A program made the translations under genes and the position numbers. The notes below the pieces were generated by a model. It did no database searches and was not told where the DNA came from. It was given only the letters and a program-made list of their open reading frames with translations. Below are positions 34,799-43,411 of a DNA stretch of 64,000 bases, piece after piece; position 1 is the stretch's first letter; each line of letters opens with the position of its first letter. This DNA comes from Corynebacterium renale (GTDB lineage Bacteria; Actinomycetota; Actinomycetes; Mycobacteriales; Mycobacteriaceae): positions 1,488,001 to 1,552,000 of the forward strand of contig NZ_PDJF01000001.1 in NCBI RefSeq assembly GCF_002563965.1, in the 5' to 3' direction.

Positions 34799-34915
34799 TT
34801 ACCAGACTAGGGAGGTGATGAAGGCTGCCGCGTCGTAGTCGGACTCGGCCACCATACGCTCGAAGAAAATCTGGTAGCGGTCAATATACTGCATACCGCG
34901 GAGAATTGGGTATGC
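34799..34915 (-). pseudogene. C-terminal remnant of an unidentified gene
   Basis: Minus-strand reading from an in-frame TAG at 34918-34916 to a TAA at 34801-34799 gives 38 codons with protein-like composition (AYPILRGMQYIDRYQIFF, then ERMVAESDYDAAAFITSLVW). There is no start signal in a suitable place except ATG 34894. It looks like the tail of a lost restriction- or mobile-element-associated gene between the two defence modules. I cannot name the parent family. Confidence 0.4.
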
Positions 34916-34917
34916 CT

Positions 34918-34958
34918 AAAGGTGAACTAACCCCCGAAAGTCGAGGGCTTCACCTTTT
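34918..34958. terminator. Two-tier hairpin between the defence modules
   Basis: AAAGGTGAA (34918-34926) pairs with TTCACCTTT (34949-34957), with an inner CCC/GGG pairing. T-rich on one side and A-rich on the other, so it may terminate in either direction. Confidence 0.55.
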
Positions 34959-35097
34959 CCTAGTAGTTATACAAATAATCGCAGGTTAGTGGTGCGAATG
35001 CACCCACTGGAGGAGCGTTTACGGAACCGAGCGGGCGCCCGCTGTGACGTTGGTTCTAAACCCGTTCCCGGCGGACCCCTGCCGGTTTTCCCGCGCA
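34959..35097. other. Short gap downstream of res, no gene seen
   Basis: 139 nt between the hairpin and the res stop codon. No reading frame or motif I can support. Confidence 0.35.
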
Positions 35098-37701
35098 CTA
35101 CTTGTACGGTTGGCCTTCCCGCTCGTAGACCTCGGCAGCGGTCTCGGCCTTTTCAATCACCTCGCGGGTGTTCTTGTTCTTCAAGTCCACCGACCGCAGC
35201 GAGTCCACGTCATTGCCAGACACCGCGAGAATCTGGACGAACTGGTCGCCAAACTGCGCAGCGTAGTTGGACAGGGCGCGTAGTTTGTCGAGCGCGTCGC
35301 CAAGGTGGTGACCGTGCGGGTCGATAATCGAGGGACGAACTTCGTTTCCAACCTCACGGAAGAAGATGAAGTCCGGCTGCATATTGCGCCACAGCTCTGC
35401 ATGACTGTCGTAGTACACCGCAGTCAGTGCCTCCGCGCTGGCACGTGAGGGGTTGCGGTACCAGGCAATCGCACCGCTGCGCGTGGCCTCGGTAGCTACA
35501 ACGTGGGCTTCCCACTCGTTGAGATCGAACGGGGCGGTGCCATCGTCTGCGGCAAGTAGGTGGTCGTCGTAGCGGGTGAACGGGAGCAGGTTGCCGTCCT
35601 TATCCGCAGTGCCCGGTGGCACCGACCGGTTGGCTGGCTTGGTCAATGGCTCGTGGCTTGGGTGAATCGCCATTTCGCGCAGCGGTTGGTACGCGGCCTT
35701 GCGCGAATCAGGCAACGCGGCCAACTCGGCGGCATATTTGGCAAACCAGTCCTGGGCCACGTCGTCCGCGTTGTCGGATACCGACTGCGCGATGTCCGTG
35801 ACACCGGCCAGAGCTGCCAGCTGCAGCCGGGCCTCGTCGATGCACTCTTCCTCGTCCGCGTCGGGGTCAGCGGCCGCGAGCACGTCGGTGCGCGCGTTCA
35901 CCCACATATCGGCCAGCGCGCGGGTGAACACAGGGATTGCTGCCCGGTAGGCTTCCTCAATCACGTGGCGATCGGCGTACAGGTCGTTGCTGGACTCGGC
36001 CAGTGCCAGGTCACGATCAGCGTAGCCGAACACAAGGCGCTGGGTTTCAATTTTTAGAATATCCTCGCGCTTGGCGGCAACCTGCTTTTCGTAGCGGGTG
36101 AGGTAACCATTGACAATGGAGATAAGTTCGTCCTCAGCCTGCTTCATGCCGTCATCCATCAGTCCGTCGCGCTGCAACTCGATACCTAAGTTAAGAAGCA
36201 TGGAGATGGGCTTATCCGAGCGCTTTGGAGCAACCATACGCTTGATTGCGCGAAAAGCGTCCCACACCTTCTCATTTTCAACAGGGGTAAGCGACTCGGT
36301 ATCAATCACTATCTCACCCACTGGTACGTCCCCACCATCACTACCAGAACCAACTTCTTTATCCTGGTTGATTTTCTTCACCACGTGCTTGGCCGCTGTA
36401 CGGTCGAACTGCGGAAGGATACACAGCACCGAATTCAACAGGTCGTTGCCCTCAATCCGGCGTGCCAGAGGGGACCGAACCATCCGGCCGATGACCTGCG
36501 TGATGTGGGCTTCATCGCTCGCCGGGCGGTAGGAAACCATGACCTCGGCGCGCGGGCAGTCCCAGCCGGTCGAGATAGCGGTTTTGGCGAACAGCACGCG
36601 GATATCGGTGCGTTCCTGTACACGCTGTGGTTCGATATAGGGCACCAGCGTGTCGCCCGCCATGATGTTGTCGTGTTCGCCGTAGACGTTGGCAAAGCAG
36701 TCGTGTGGAATCTGTGGCCAGCCCTTACGGATAGCCGAAATAGCCTGGTACATGTCCTCGGGCGTGGCTTTGTCTTTCATCTGCACCACCATCAGGGGGA
36801 CGACGCGCTCACCGTCGCCGCCTTGTTCCTCGTGGTAGGCGTCCCACCGGGCCGTGGTTTCGGCAAGGATACGGGCCGCGTCCTGGACGAAAACACCGTC
36901 AAACGACTTGCCTTCCTCACCTGGGATACGCAACTCAACAATGTCTTTAATCAGGCCCGACTCTTGCACGTCAGCCACAGGCACGGTCACGTCACCCAGC
37001 ACCGTCCTGTCACCCGACATAGACTGAACCATCTCCTTAAACGCGCCAGGAGTGGCCGAAATACCTATCACCGTCGGAATCGGCGGCACCGGCTCTGTGT
37101 GACCCTCGGGGATGTGTCCCTCAATCATGCGGGCGAGAATTGTGGCCTTGTCCTTGCGCTGTCTGCCAGCGCCACGGTGGGCTTCATCGACGACCAGTAT
37201 CAGGTTGCGTGTCTCGGAGTTAATCGTGTTGCGCAGCGTGTCCCAGAACGTCACCTGTGCGGTGTCGCCGCGTGCAAATAGCGGGTCCTGGGTATCCTTG
37301 CGCCCGCCCGTGAGTTTGGTGCCCTTGCCCAACTTCTGCGTGTTGAGGAAGTAAATGCAGCCGCGCTCGAACGTGGGCAGATTGAAACTGCTATCCAACG
37401 TGACTGTGCGTGTGGCGAGGTCGCTTGACGCGGTTTCGATACGGTAGCGCGACTGCTCGTTCAGATCAGGGTTATCCGACAACCATAAAATGACGGCGTT
37501 TTCGTCCTCCACGCGGTCGTCGCTGGGAATTAAAATGCGCTCGAACACGCTGGTCGCAATCACGGTTTTACCCGCGCCCGTTGGGGCAGACAGTGCGAAC
37601 ACGGCCTGTTGTCCAATGCTTCGGGACCTCGCAGCCTTGTCGAGCTGGACCATGATGGAGTCGGACGCAGTTTCCTGGTACGGCATGAGCGTGTACTTCA
37701 T
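35098..37701 (-). CDS. res: Type III-like restriction subunit (DEAD/DEAH helicase plus C-terminal nuclease-like domain)
   Basis: 867 residues from ATG at 37701. Superfamily 2 helicase motifs are in order: Walker A APTGAGKTVIA near residue 40, motif II VVDEAHRG near residue 170, motif III ISATPG near residue 214, and motif VI QVIGRMVRS near residue 405. The C-terminal region holds PDFIFFREVGNE and IIDPHGHHLGDAL (near residue 775-800). This resembles a PD...(D/E)xK site in which the last triplet reads D-x-H, as in a subgroup of type III-like enzymes. It should translocate on DNA and cut together with Mod. The ATG overlaps the mod stop by one base (TAATG), so it is coupled to a methyltransferase gene that is interrupted. 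Confidence 0.9.
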   Translation of the reverse strand: MKYTLMPYQETASDSIMVQLDKAARSRSIGQQAVFALSAPTGAGKTVIATSVFERILIPSDDRVEDENAVILWLSDNPDLNEQSRYRIETASSDLATRTVTLDSSFNLPTFERGCIYFLNTQKLGKGTKLTGGRKDTQDPLFARGDTAQVTFWDTLRNTINSETRNLILVVDEAHRGAGRQRKDKATILARMIEGHIPEGHTEPVPPIPTVIGISATPGAFKEMVQSMSGDRTVLGDVTVPVADVQESGLIKDIVELRIPGEEGKSFDGVFVQDAARILAETTARWDAYHEEQGGDGERVVPLMVVQMKDKATPEDMYQAISAIRKGWPQIPHDCFANVYGEHDNIMAGDTLVPYIEPQRVQERTDIRVLFAKTAISTGWDCPRAEVMVSYRPASDEAHITQVIGRMVRSPLARRIEGNDLLNSVLCILPQFDRTAAKHVVKKINQDKEVGSGSDGGDVPVGEIVIDTESLTPVENEKVWDAFRAIKRMVAPKRSDKPISMLLNLGIELQRDGLMDDGMKQAEDELISIVNGYLTRYEKQVAAKREDILKIETQRLVFGYADRDLALAESSNDLYADRHVIEEAYRAAIPVFTRALADMWVNARTDVLAAADPDADEEECIDEARLQLAALAGVTDIAQSVSDNADDVAQDWFAKYAAELAALPDSRKAAYQPLREMAIHPSHEPLTKPANRSVPPGTADKDGNLLPFTRYDDHLLAADDGTAPFDLNEWEAHVVATEATRSGAIAWYRNPSRASAEALTAVYYDSHAELWRNMQPDFIFFREVGNEVRPSIIDPHGHHLGDALDKLRALSNYAAQFGDQFVQILAVSGNDVDSLRSVDLKNKNTREVIEKAETAAEVYEREGQPYK

Positions 37702-38420
37702 TAGTAATTCTCCCGTGTCTGCTGGAAAGCGAAGTTGTTGAGGTAGGTCGAGTAAAGACGAACCAGTTCGGCCCTGGTGTCAGCCAGTTCTCGCGCCATA
37801 GACTCAAACACTAGGTCGTCATTAGTCACGATATACACCACACGCACCGTATCGCGCTGCTGCACCGCTGCAACGAACTCGACAGACGCAGCCACGTTCT
37901 CAATCACACCGTAGGCGTCGGTGAGGTCCCAACCCCGCTTAGGTATATGGTCGATGATCCGGCCAGTTTGGCCCGCGCGCAGCCACAACATCGGCGCAAT
38001 TTCCTTGAATGCGCGGTTGTGCCGCACTCGTGTCAGTGGCTCGTAGGTCAGCGTGAAGAACCGCGCGTTGGCCTTAAACCCGTCCTTCATGGGGAACTCG
38101 TCGGTGAACTTGTAGTCACCCTTAATCGGGTCCCCGGCGGGGGTTCGTCCTGTAATCGCCGCTTCCACGCGCGGCTTGGTTACGTAGTCGCAGATACCCC
38201 ACTGCTCCCACTCCGGGTCGCCAGGCCGCAGCCCGTGCTTGCGTAGTTTCACCTGCTCGTCGGCGGAGACCTCGTTGTTCGTCACCGAGATGGACCGCCT
38301 GCGACCGCCGTCCTGCTTGTTCAACCGCATTACCGCGTGCGCCGTGGTGCCGGAACCGGAGAAGAAGTCCAATATGGTTGCGTTGGGTTTGTCGTTGACG
38401 AAGAACCGCAGCGTGTCTTA
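37701..38420 (-). pseudogene. mod: C-terminal part of type III DNA methyltransferase, beyond an in-frame stop
   Basis: Directly in frame with the upstream mod ORF, separated only by TAA at 38420-38418. Across the stop the reading is KSLYAV-stop-DTLRFFVNDKPNATILDFF, an uninterrupted family alignment, so a single codon has mutated (CAA, GAA or AAA to TAA would each be one change). This part carries motif I (DFFSGSGTTAHAV), the AdoMet-binding loop that beta-class enzymes place after the DPPY motif. Without it the upstream product cannot methylate. A re-start at ATG 38372 would begin inside motif I. Unless the stop is read through, Mod is inactive. Confidence 0.85.
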
Positions 38421-39857
38421 AACGGCGTAAAGGGACTTGGGGAAGGGGAACTTCCTGCGAGGCAACATCGCCTGAACAATACCTGTCCCGCCCTGCTCTG
38501 CATTATGAGACTCTATTCGCCACTGGGTTCCCGGAATAAATGTTGGCTTAAGGTCCCGAGTGTCAACTACCACAGAATTATCGGAACTGCGTCCAATCAC
38601 CTTGTAAAAACCGGAGACTACCTTTCGCTCCTCACCGCGCTTTAGATAGTAGACAGTAGTGTTTTCTCCCCGCCATTTTCCTAACTTCGCATAACCGCTT
38701 TCAATTTTTTTCCTTAAGTTATCTGCCGAAATCTGCCAATTCCCCTCGTCTCGATTCTGGCGGATAGGCCAGATTACGCTGGTTCCCTCTGGTGCTTCTA
38801 CCTCTTTCAAATCGCTTCCGAAGTACGGTTCTCCCACGCCAACAAATTCGGGCCCGTTATCACCTTGGCGTACGAAAATCGGATAAAACTGGTTTTCGCT
38901 GTCACTCCGGCGGTAATTAGATCCCGAGCGAAGAAGTTCAGCCCACCTTATTTTTTTCGCTCGCTTGTCCTCACTAATTTTCCATTCATCAGAAAGGGCT
39001 TGGGGGCTGGCAACGCTCTTACCTAGTCGAACAAAGAAAAGATATTCGTCAACCCTTGCGAAAGAGCCTTGGCGGGATGCACCCTTTGGATTAATCACGC
39101 TGCTCACCATCTGAATCGTCGCCTCTGGGAATGTCTGCTCTAGTAGCAGGCCAAGGCGTAGGTATTCCTTCTCATCGATGGTGACAATGAGCACGGAGTC
39201 GTTTGGGTTAAGCAGTTGCTTCGCAACCAAAAGACGACGTTCCATGAACGACAGCCACTTGGAGTGGCGGTAGCCGTCTTCACCGTCAACGTAGTCGTTG
39301 TTGTACTTCCAGTCCTTCGCGCCAGTGTTGTATGGAGGGTCGATGTAAATGCAGTCGATGGAGTGGTAGTGCGTGTAGGTCAGCATTTTCAGCGCGTGGT
39401 AGTTTTCTGCGTTAATCACGCTGTGAAACGGTGCGTCTTCGTCGTCGCTGCCGATTACCTCGCCGGTCTGTACCAGGCCGGGATAAATCACGTCATCATG
39501 TTCTGCGGTGACAACGAGGTCCGCAACGGGTACTGCGTCCATCGTGTCTGGCTGTTCGTCTGTTACCGGGTGAGCTTCGACCAGGTTGGCCACACGCCCC
39601 TCATCGGTGCGGGTGATACCGGCTACGCGCCAGGTACGCGGGTCCGGCTTGTCGTTGGACCCGCGCGGTGGGAGTACATGTACGTTGTCGCCGCGTCGCA
39701 CGGGACGGCCCGGTAACTCGACTTCTTCGGGTAGGTGTCGCTCAAACACCAGACCAAACGTGCGAGAGGTTCGCGCGTGGAACTCTTGCTCAAGGGCGGC
39801 GCCCAGGCGTGGGTTTTCCTTCTTGGCTTGTGCAATCAGGTCGTTGAGTCGTGACAT
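38418..39857 (-). pseudogene. mod: N-terminal part of type III DNA methyltransferase Mod (truncated)
   Basis: 479 residues from ATG at 39857 to the premature TAA. The catalytic motif IV is DCIYIDPPYNTGAKDW near residue 172. The N-terminal ~140 residues include a DUF-like region (LPEEVELPGRPVRRGD). The target-recognition region occupies ~260-440, with an FPFPKSLYAV segment at its end that normally leads straight into motif I. Intact length would be 718 codons, normal for this Mod type. Type III Mod both methylates one strand and supplies DNA recognition to Res. The upstream overlap with a short HTH ORF (22 nt) suggests a shared transcript. Confidence 0.88.
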
Positions 39858-40048
39858 ATTGTTCGTTCTCGCTTAATCGGTGTCGGTGTCGCCGGGGGTG
39901 GACGGGCGACAGTGACAGAATCAGGCCACACATCGCCGCGTAGCATTTTGCTCAGCGTGGCTTTGGCAGGGTCGGCACGCTGGACTAAGTCCGACGGGGA
40001 TAAGCTGTGACCTGCTCGTTCTTCAGCCACCTCGGCAAGACTTCGCAT
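39836..40048 (-). CDS. Short XRE-like HTH ORF upstream of mod, possibly truncated
   Basis: 70 residues from ATG at 40048. Residues ~1-48 read as an XRE-type helix-turn-helix (EVAEERAGHSLSPSDLVQRA, then KATLSKMLRGDVWPDSVTVAR). After TVAR the sequence turns to PPPATPTPIKRER, unlike the expected LE..L helix. In another frame the same DNA reads RPSTPGDTDTD and stops at 39875-39873, so a deletion or frameshift may have shortened it. It ends 22 nt inside mod. Such small HTH proteins often control restriction-modification operons. Confidence 0.5.
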   Translation of the reverse strand: MRSLAEVAEERAGHSLSPSDLVQRADPAKATLSKMLRGDVWPDSVTVARPPPATPTPIKRERTICHDSTT

Positions 40049-40263
40049 GAACGTCTTTACCAGGGGGTGTGCACACCCGGCGTTACTATCATCAGGCCAC
40101 GCGTGGTGTGAGCGGTGTCTCTGGATGGAGAACTATCGTGTTTCCCATCATGTTCTCGAGACTACCAGGCTTGTCTCGAAAGAAAAGGGGTGGTGGTTTG
40201 TAGGGGCGCGCGTGCGGTGTGTTGGCCGTGTCCACGTGAGGACCGCTTGAATCCTAGTGATCA

Positions 40264-40296
40264 TGGAAACACCCAACTCTGTGTCAGGTGTTTCCA
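40264..40296 (-). terminator. Hairpin downstream of glnA1
   Basis: TGGAAACACC/GGTGTTTCCA, a 10-bp perfect stem with a 13-nt loop, extended by partly matching GATCA flanks. It lies 52 nt past the glnA1 stop. The rest of 40049-40347 has no gene I can support; the island's upstream boundary falls here. Confidence 0.6.
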
Positions 40297-40347
40297 CGAT
40301 CAATGGAAAATAAGCAGCAGGTCAAATCTGCAAAAGTCCGCTAGAAA

Positions 40348-41784
40348 TTAGCAGTCGAAGTAGAGCTCAAATTCCAGTGGCGTCGGCCGGACGCGGGCTG
40401 GGGTGATTTCGTTGTCGTACTTCATCTGGATGTAGGTCTCAATGAGGTCTTCGGTGAATACGTCACCTTCGGTGAGGAATTCGTGGTCCTCGCGCAGCGC
40501 CTCGAGAGCTTCAACCAGGGAGGTTGGTGCTTGCGGGATGTCAGCAGCTTCCTCTGGTGGGAGTTCGTAGAGGTCCTTGTCCACGGGGGCGTGTGGTTCG
40601 ATGCGGTTCTTGATGCCGTCGATACCAGCCATCATCATGGCGGCCAGGCCCAGGTAGGGGTTGCCGCTTGGGTCTGGTGCGCGGAATTCGATGCGCTTGG
40701 CCTTCGGGTTGGATCCGGTAATGGGGATACGCACGGCCGCAGAGCGGTTGCGCTGCGAGTACACAAGGTTGATAGGTGCTTCGTATCCGGGGACCAAACG
40801 GTGGTAGGAGTTCAGCGTTGGGTTGGTGAACGCCAGCACGGCACCCGCGTGGTGCAGAATGCCGCCAATGTAGTAGCGGGCAATGTCAGACAGACCTGCG
40901 TAGCCTGCTTCGTCGTGGAAGAGCGGCTTGCCGTCCTTCCAGAGCGACTGGTGAGCGTGCATACCGGAGCCGTTGTCGCCGGCGAGTGGCTTCGGCATGA
41001 AGGTAGCGGCTTTGCCGTGGCGGGCGGCCACCTGCTTGATTACGTATTTGAAGGTTTGGACGTCGTCAGCCGCAGCGAGCAGAGTGTTGAAGCGGTAGTT
41101 GATTTCCTGCTGGCCACCGGTGCCACATTCGTGGTGGAAGCGCTCAATCTCGAAGCCGGTCTTGGTCAGCTCGTGGACCATTTCGTCACGGATTTCTACC
41201 GAATGATCGTGAGGTGCAACAGGGAAGTAGCCACCCTTGACGCGGTTCTTGTAACCGTTGTTTGGGGTGCCGTCGATGTTGGTGTCTTTGCCGCGGTTCC
41301 ACCAACCTTCGTCGCTGTCGAGTTCGTAGAAGCTGGAGTTGGTGTCAGTGGAGTACTTGACCTTGTCAAAGAGGTAGAACTCAGCCTCGAGGCCGAATGA
41401 GCAGGAATCTGCGATACCGGTGGATAGCAAGTATTCCTCGGCCTTCTTGGCCACGGTGCGTGGGTCGCGGCTGAACGGCTCATGGGTGAAAGGATCCTGA
41501 ACGAAGAACTGCATGTTCAGGGTCTTAGTGGAGCGGAATGGGTCAATCTTCGCGGTTGTAATGTCCGGAATCAGCGCCATGTCTGATTCGTCGATAGAGG
41601 TAAAACCGCTAATAGAAGAACCGTCGAAAGCGAGGCCGTCAACAAAGGTATCTTCATCGATTTGGTTAGCAGGAATGCTGAAGTGATGTTCGATGCCTGG
41701 CAGGTCGGTGAACCGAACGTCGATGAATTCCACCCCCTCTTCTTTAATAAACTGCAGTAGTTCCTCCCGGGAGCTCAATGCCAC
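40348..41784 (-). CDS. glnA: Glutamine synthetase type I-beta, GlnA1
   Basis: 478 residues from GTG at 41784, which has AAGGAG at spacing ~7; the frame is open upstream without start signals. Assimilates ammonium onto glutamate with ATP. The N-terminal beta-grasp contains [14 protein letters not shown] and [19 protein letters not shown] and the [16 protein letters not shown] and [15 protein letters not shown] loops form the active site. The adenylylation motif [10 protein letters not shown], with its Tyr, lies in the last ~75 residues, so GlnE (encoded in this window) should control it. An insert ([20 protein letters not shown]) marks the beta type. A -10 TATACT is seen at 41834-41829. AmtR-type control is known for glnA in C. 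glutamicum, but I see no clear AmtR box here. Confidence 0.98.
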   Translation of the reverse strand: MALSSREELLQFIKEEGVEFIDVRFTDLPGIEHHFSIPANQIDEDTFVDGLAFDGSSISGFTSIDESDMALIPDITTAKIDPFRSTKTLNMQFFVQDPFTHEPFSRDPRTVAKKAEEYLLSTGIADSCSFGLEAEFYLFDKVKYSTDTNSSFYELDSDEGWWNRGKDTNIDGTPNNGYKNRVKGGYFPVAPHDHSVEIRDEMVHELTKTGFEIERFHHECGTGGQQEINYRFNTLLAAADDVQTFKYVIKQVAARHGKAATFMPKPLAGDNGSGMHAHQSLWKDGKPLFHDEAGYAGLSDIARYYIGGILHHAGAVLAFTNPTLNSYHRLVPGYEAPINLVYSQRNRSAAVRIPITGSNPKAKRIEFRAPDPSGNPYLGLAAMMMAGIDGIKNRIEPHAPVDKDLYELPPEEAADIPQAPTSLVEALEALREDHEFLTEGDVFTEDLIETYIQMKYDNEITPARVRPTPLEFELYFDC

Positions 41785-41828
41785 GGCGCATCTCCTTGTA
41801 TGAATAGGGGGTCGGTAGATGGAAGTTA

Positions 41829-41834
41829 AGTATA
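41829..41834 (-). promoter_or_regulatory. Probable -10 box of glnA1
   Basis: TATACT on the minus strand, 45 nt before the GTG, leaving a normal untranslated leader with Shine-Dalgarno. Confidence 0.5.
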
Positions 41835-41919
41835 CAACGCGTACTGGTAACTCTAGGTAGTTTCCCCACACATGAGGGGAACAGGGATTTTCACACCTCT
41901 GTGGGCTAGATTAGTGGGC

Positions 41920-42393
41920 ATGTCTCAACAGAAGCGAAGCTGGCTTGATGGCCCACAAATACCGTCAGAGTTTGACGGCACGGAAGAAAGCCGTTACCCC
42001 GGCGAATCATTGGGTCTGCCACCTGCAGGTCCCCGATCGCTGGCCTCAGTAGCACGGCGTGCCGGTGGTGTTGCTATTGACTGGCTGATTGCCTGGATTA
42101 TCGCAGGTTTCATCGCCATGTTTACTTCTGTGCTTGGCGACGTCGCCACTTTGACCCTCATCCTCTTTGCACTTATCGGCATCATCACCGGCTGGCTGTT
42201 TGCTGCAACGCCCGGCCAGATGGCATTGGGCATGGGTATTGCCCGCGTTGACGCCGAAGAACGCGTTGGCCTCTGGCGCGCACTCGTGCGCACTCTACTG
42301 ACCTGTGTAATCCTTCCAGCCGCCCTGGTGGATACCGACGGGCGTGGCATGCACGACCGCGCGACGGGAACCGCAGTTCTACGCACCCGATAA
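41920..42393 (+). CDS. RDD-family membrane protein
   Basis: 157 residues from ATG 41920, with TAGATT ending 7 nt upstream (leaderless); the longer frame from 41872 is rejected. The RDD signature is VARRAGGVAIDWLIAWIIAG (Arg, Asp, with the first membrane helix) near residue 45. A second helix (LTLILFALIGIITGWLF) and the family's TPGQMALGMGIARVD loop follow, then LVRTLLTCVILPA. RDD proteins are small membrane proteins of largely unknown function, some linked to ion or solute transport. It is divergent from glnA1 over a short shared region, in the same relation as in mycobacteria. Ends at a strong terminator. Confidence 0.85.
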   Translation: MSQQKRSWLDGPQIPSEFDGTEESRYPGESLGLPPAGPRSLASVARRAGGVAIDWLIAWIIAGFIAMFTSVLGDVATLTLILFALIGIITGWLFAATPGQMALGMGIARVDAEERVGLWRALVRTLLTCVILPAALVDTDGRGMHDRATGTAVLRTR

Positions 42394-42432
42394 CCACACG
42401 CTGCGAGGCCGGAGGGGGCGTCGCAAAGCATG

Positions 42433-42468
42433 AAAAAGCTCCTGGAGAAGTTCCTCCAGGAGCTTTTT
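42433..42468. terminator. Strong intrinsic terminator between convergent genes
   Basis: AAAAAGCTCCTGGAG/CTCCAGGAGCTTTTT, a 15-bp perfect stem with a 6-nt loop and A/T tracts on both flanks. Confidence 0.92.
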
Positions 42469-42493
42469 GTCTACGAAGAGCGTGGTGTAAAAA

Positions 42494-43276
42494 CTAGCGG
42501 TTACGACGCTCTGCTGCGCGACGCGCGCGACGGTTCATGCCAGACATCTGGCCACCCTTAGGCAGCGGCCCCTTGGGTAGACCAGTCACGCCACCGGGGC
42601 CGCGCTGTGCGTCCATTGCCTCAATCTTGCTGTTGATGGAGTAGACGTCATTCTTCTTGAAGTTACGTGGCATGCGCATGAGCTTGCGCTGCAACTGCTT
42701 GAGAGTGACCTCATCTTCGCCGTCGCCAACGTAAACCTCGTAAATCGGGACATCTGCCACCAGGCGGTTGAGGCGCTTGTGCTGCTGCTGCATCATCGGG
42801 CGAAGACGGTGACGGGTTCCTTCACCCACCAGGACGATGCCTGGGAGACCGATGACCCGGTGCACAGTATCCATGCTTGTGTTCGCAGCAACCGCAGTCT
42901 TGACGAACCAGACCGCACCAGCGCCATTACGCATGTTCTCCAAAGCCCAACCAGCGGAACCTGCTTGGCCTTCGATCTTGTCGTACATGCTGCTTTCGAT
43001 GCGACGGCTAAAGATCCACATTGCGATGAGAACACCGACCAGGATGCCCAAAATCAGCATGAACCACTGGCCACCCCACAGGGAACCGATGAGGAAGAAA
43101 ACGACCGCAGACAAGACCACGGCAAGCAACATCAGCGGGACAAGCTTCTTATCCTGCTTGCGCTGCAGGTTAAACGCCTGCCAAATCTGGGAATAATTCT
43201 GCTTACGCTTCGCCTTCTTAGCGGCGCGCTCTTGCTTCTTCGCTGCTTTATCAGCGCTCTTCTTCGGATCAGCCAT
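42494..43276 (-). CDS. DUF4191 membrane protein
   Basis: 260 residues from ATG at 43276. TATTGT ends 7 nt upstream (leaderless); the longer open frame is rejected. The N-terminus is extremely basic (KKSADKAAKKQERAAKKAKR). Two adjacent helices (~50-95: LVPLMLLAVVLSAVVFFLIG and WFMLILGILVGVLIAMWIF) follow, then a cytoplasmic domain with YDKIEGQAGSAGWALE and GEGTRHRLRPMM, and a basic C-terminus (RRARRAAERRNR). This is the DUF4191 family (M. tuberculosis Rv2219), always next to lipA or glnA in actinobacteria. Function unknown. lipA lies upstream on the same strand. Confidence 0.88.
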   Translation of the reverse strand: MADPKKSADKAAKKQERAAKKAKRKQNYSQIWQAFNLQRKQDKKLVPLMLLAVVLSAVVFFLIGSLWGGQWFMLILGILVGVLIAMWIFSRRIESSMYDKIEGQAGSAGWALENMRNGAGAVWFVKTAVAANTSMDTVHRVIGLPGIVLVGEGTRHRLRPMMQQQHKRLNRLVADVPIYEVYVGDGEDEVTLKQLQRKLMRMPRNFKKNDVYSINSKIEAMDAQRGPGGVTGLPKGPLPKGGQMSGMNRRARRAAERRNR

Positions 43277-43411
43277 GCCCTCCACAATAGAGGGCCACAC
43301 GATTAAACGCGAAGCTGGCCCCACAGCGAGCGCCGAATGGCAACTCCCGTAAACAAAACTGCCCCGCGCATTGTGCGCGGGGCAGTAAGCCATGGGGCCT
43401 TGCGGGGCGCC

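Noticed and set aside
40483..41400. 305-residue plus-strand open frame
   Set aside because: Antisense to glnA1, repetitive Val/Gly/Phe composition typical of a shadow.
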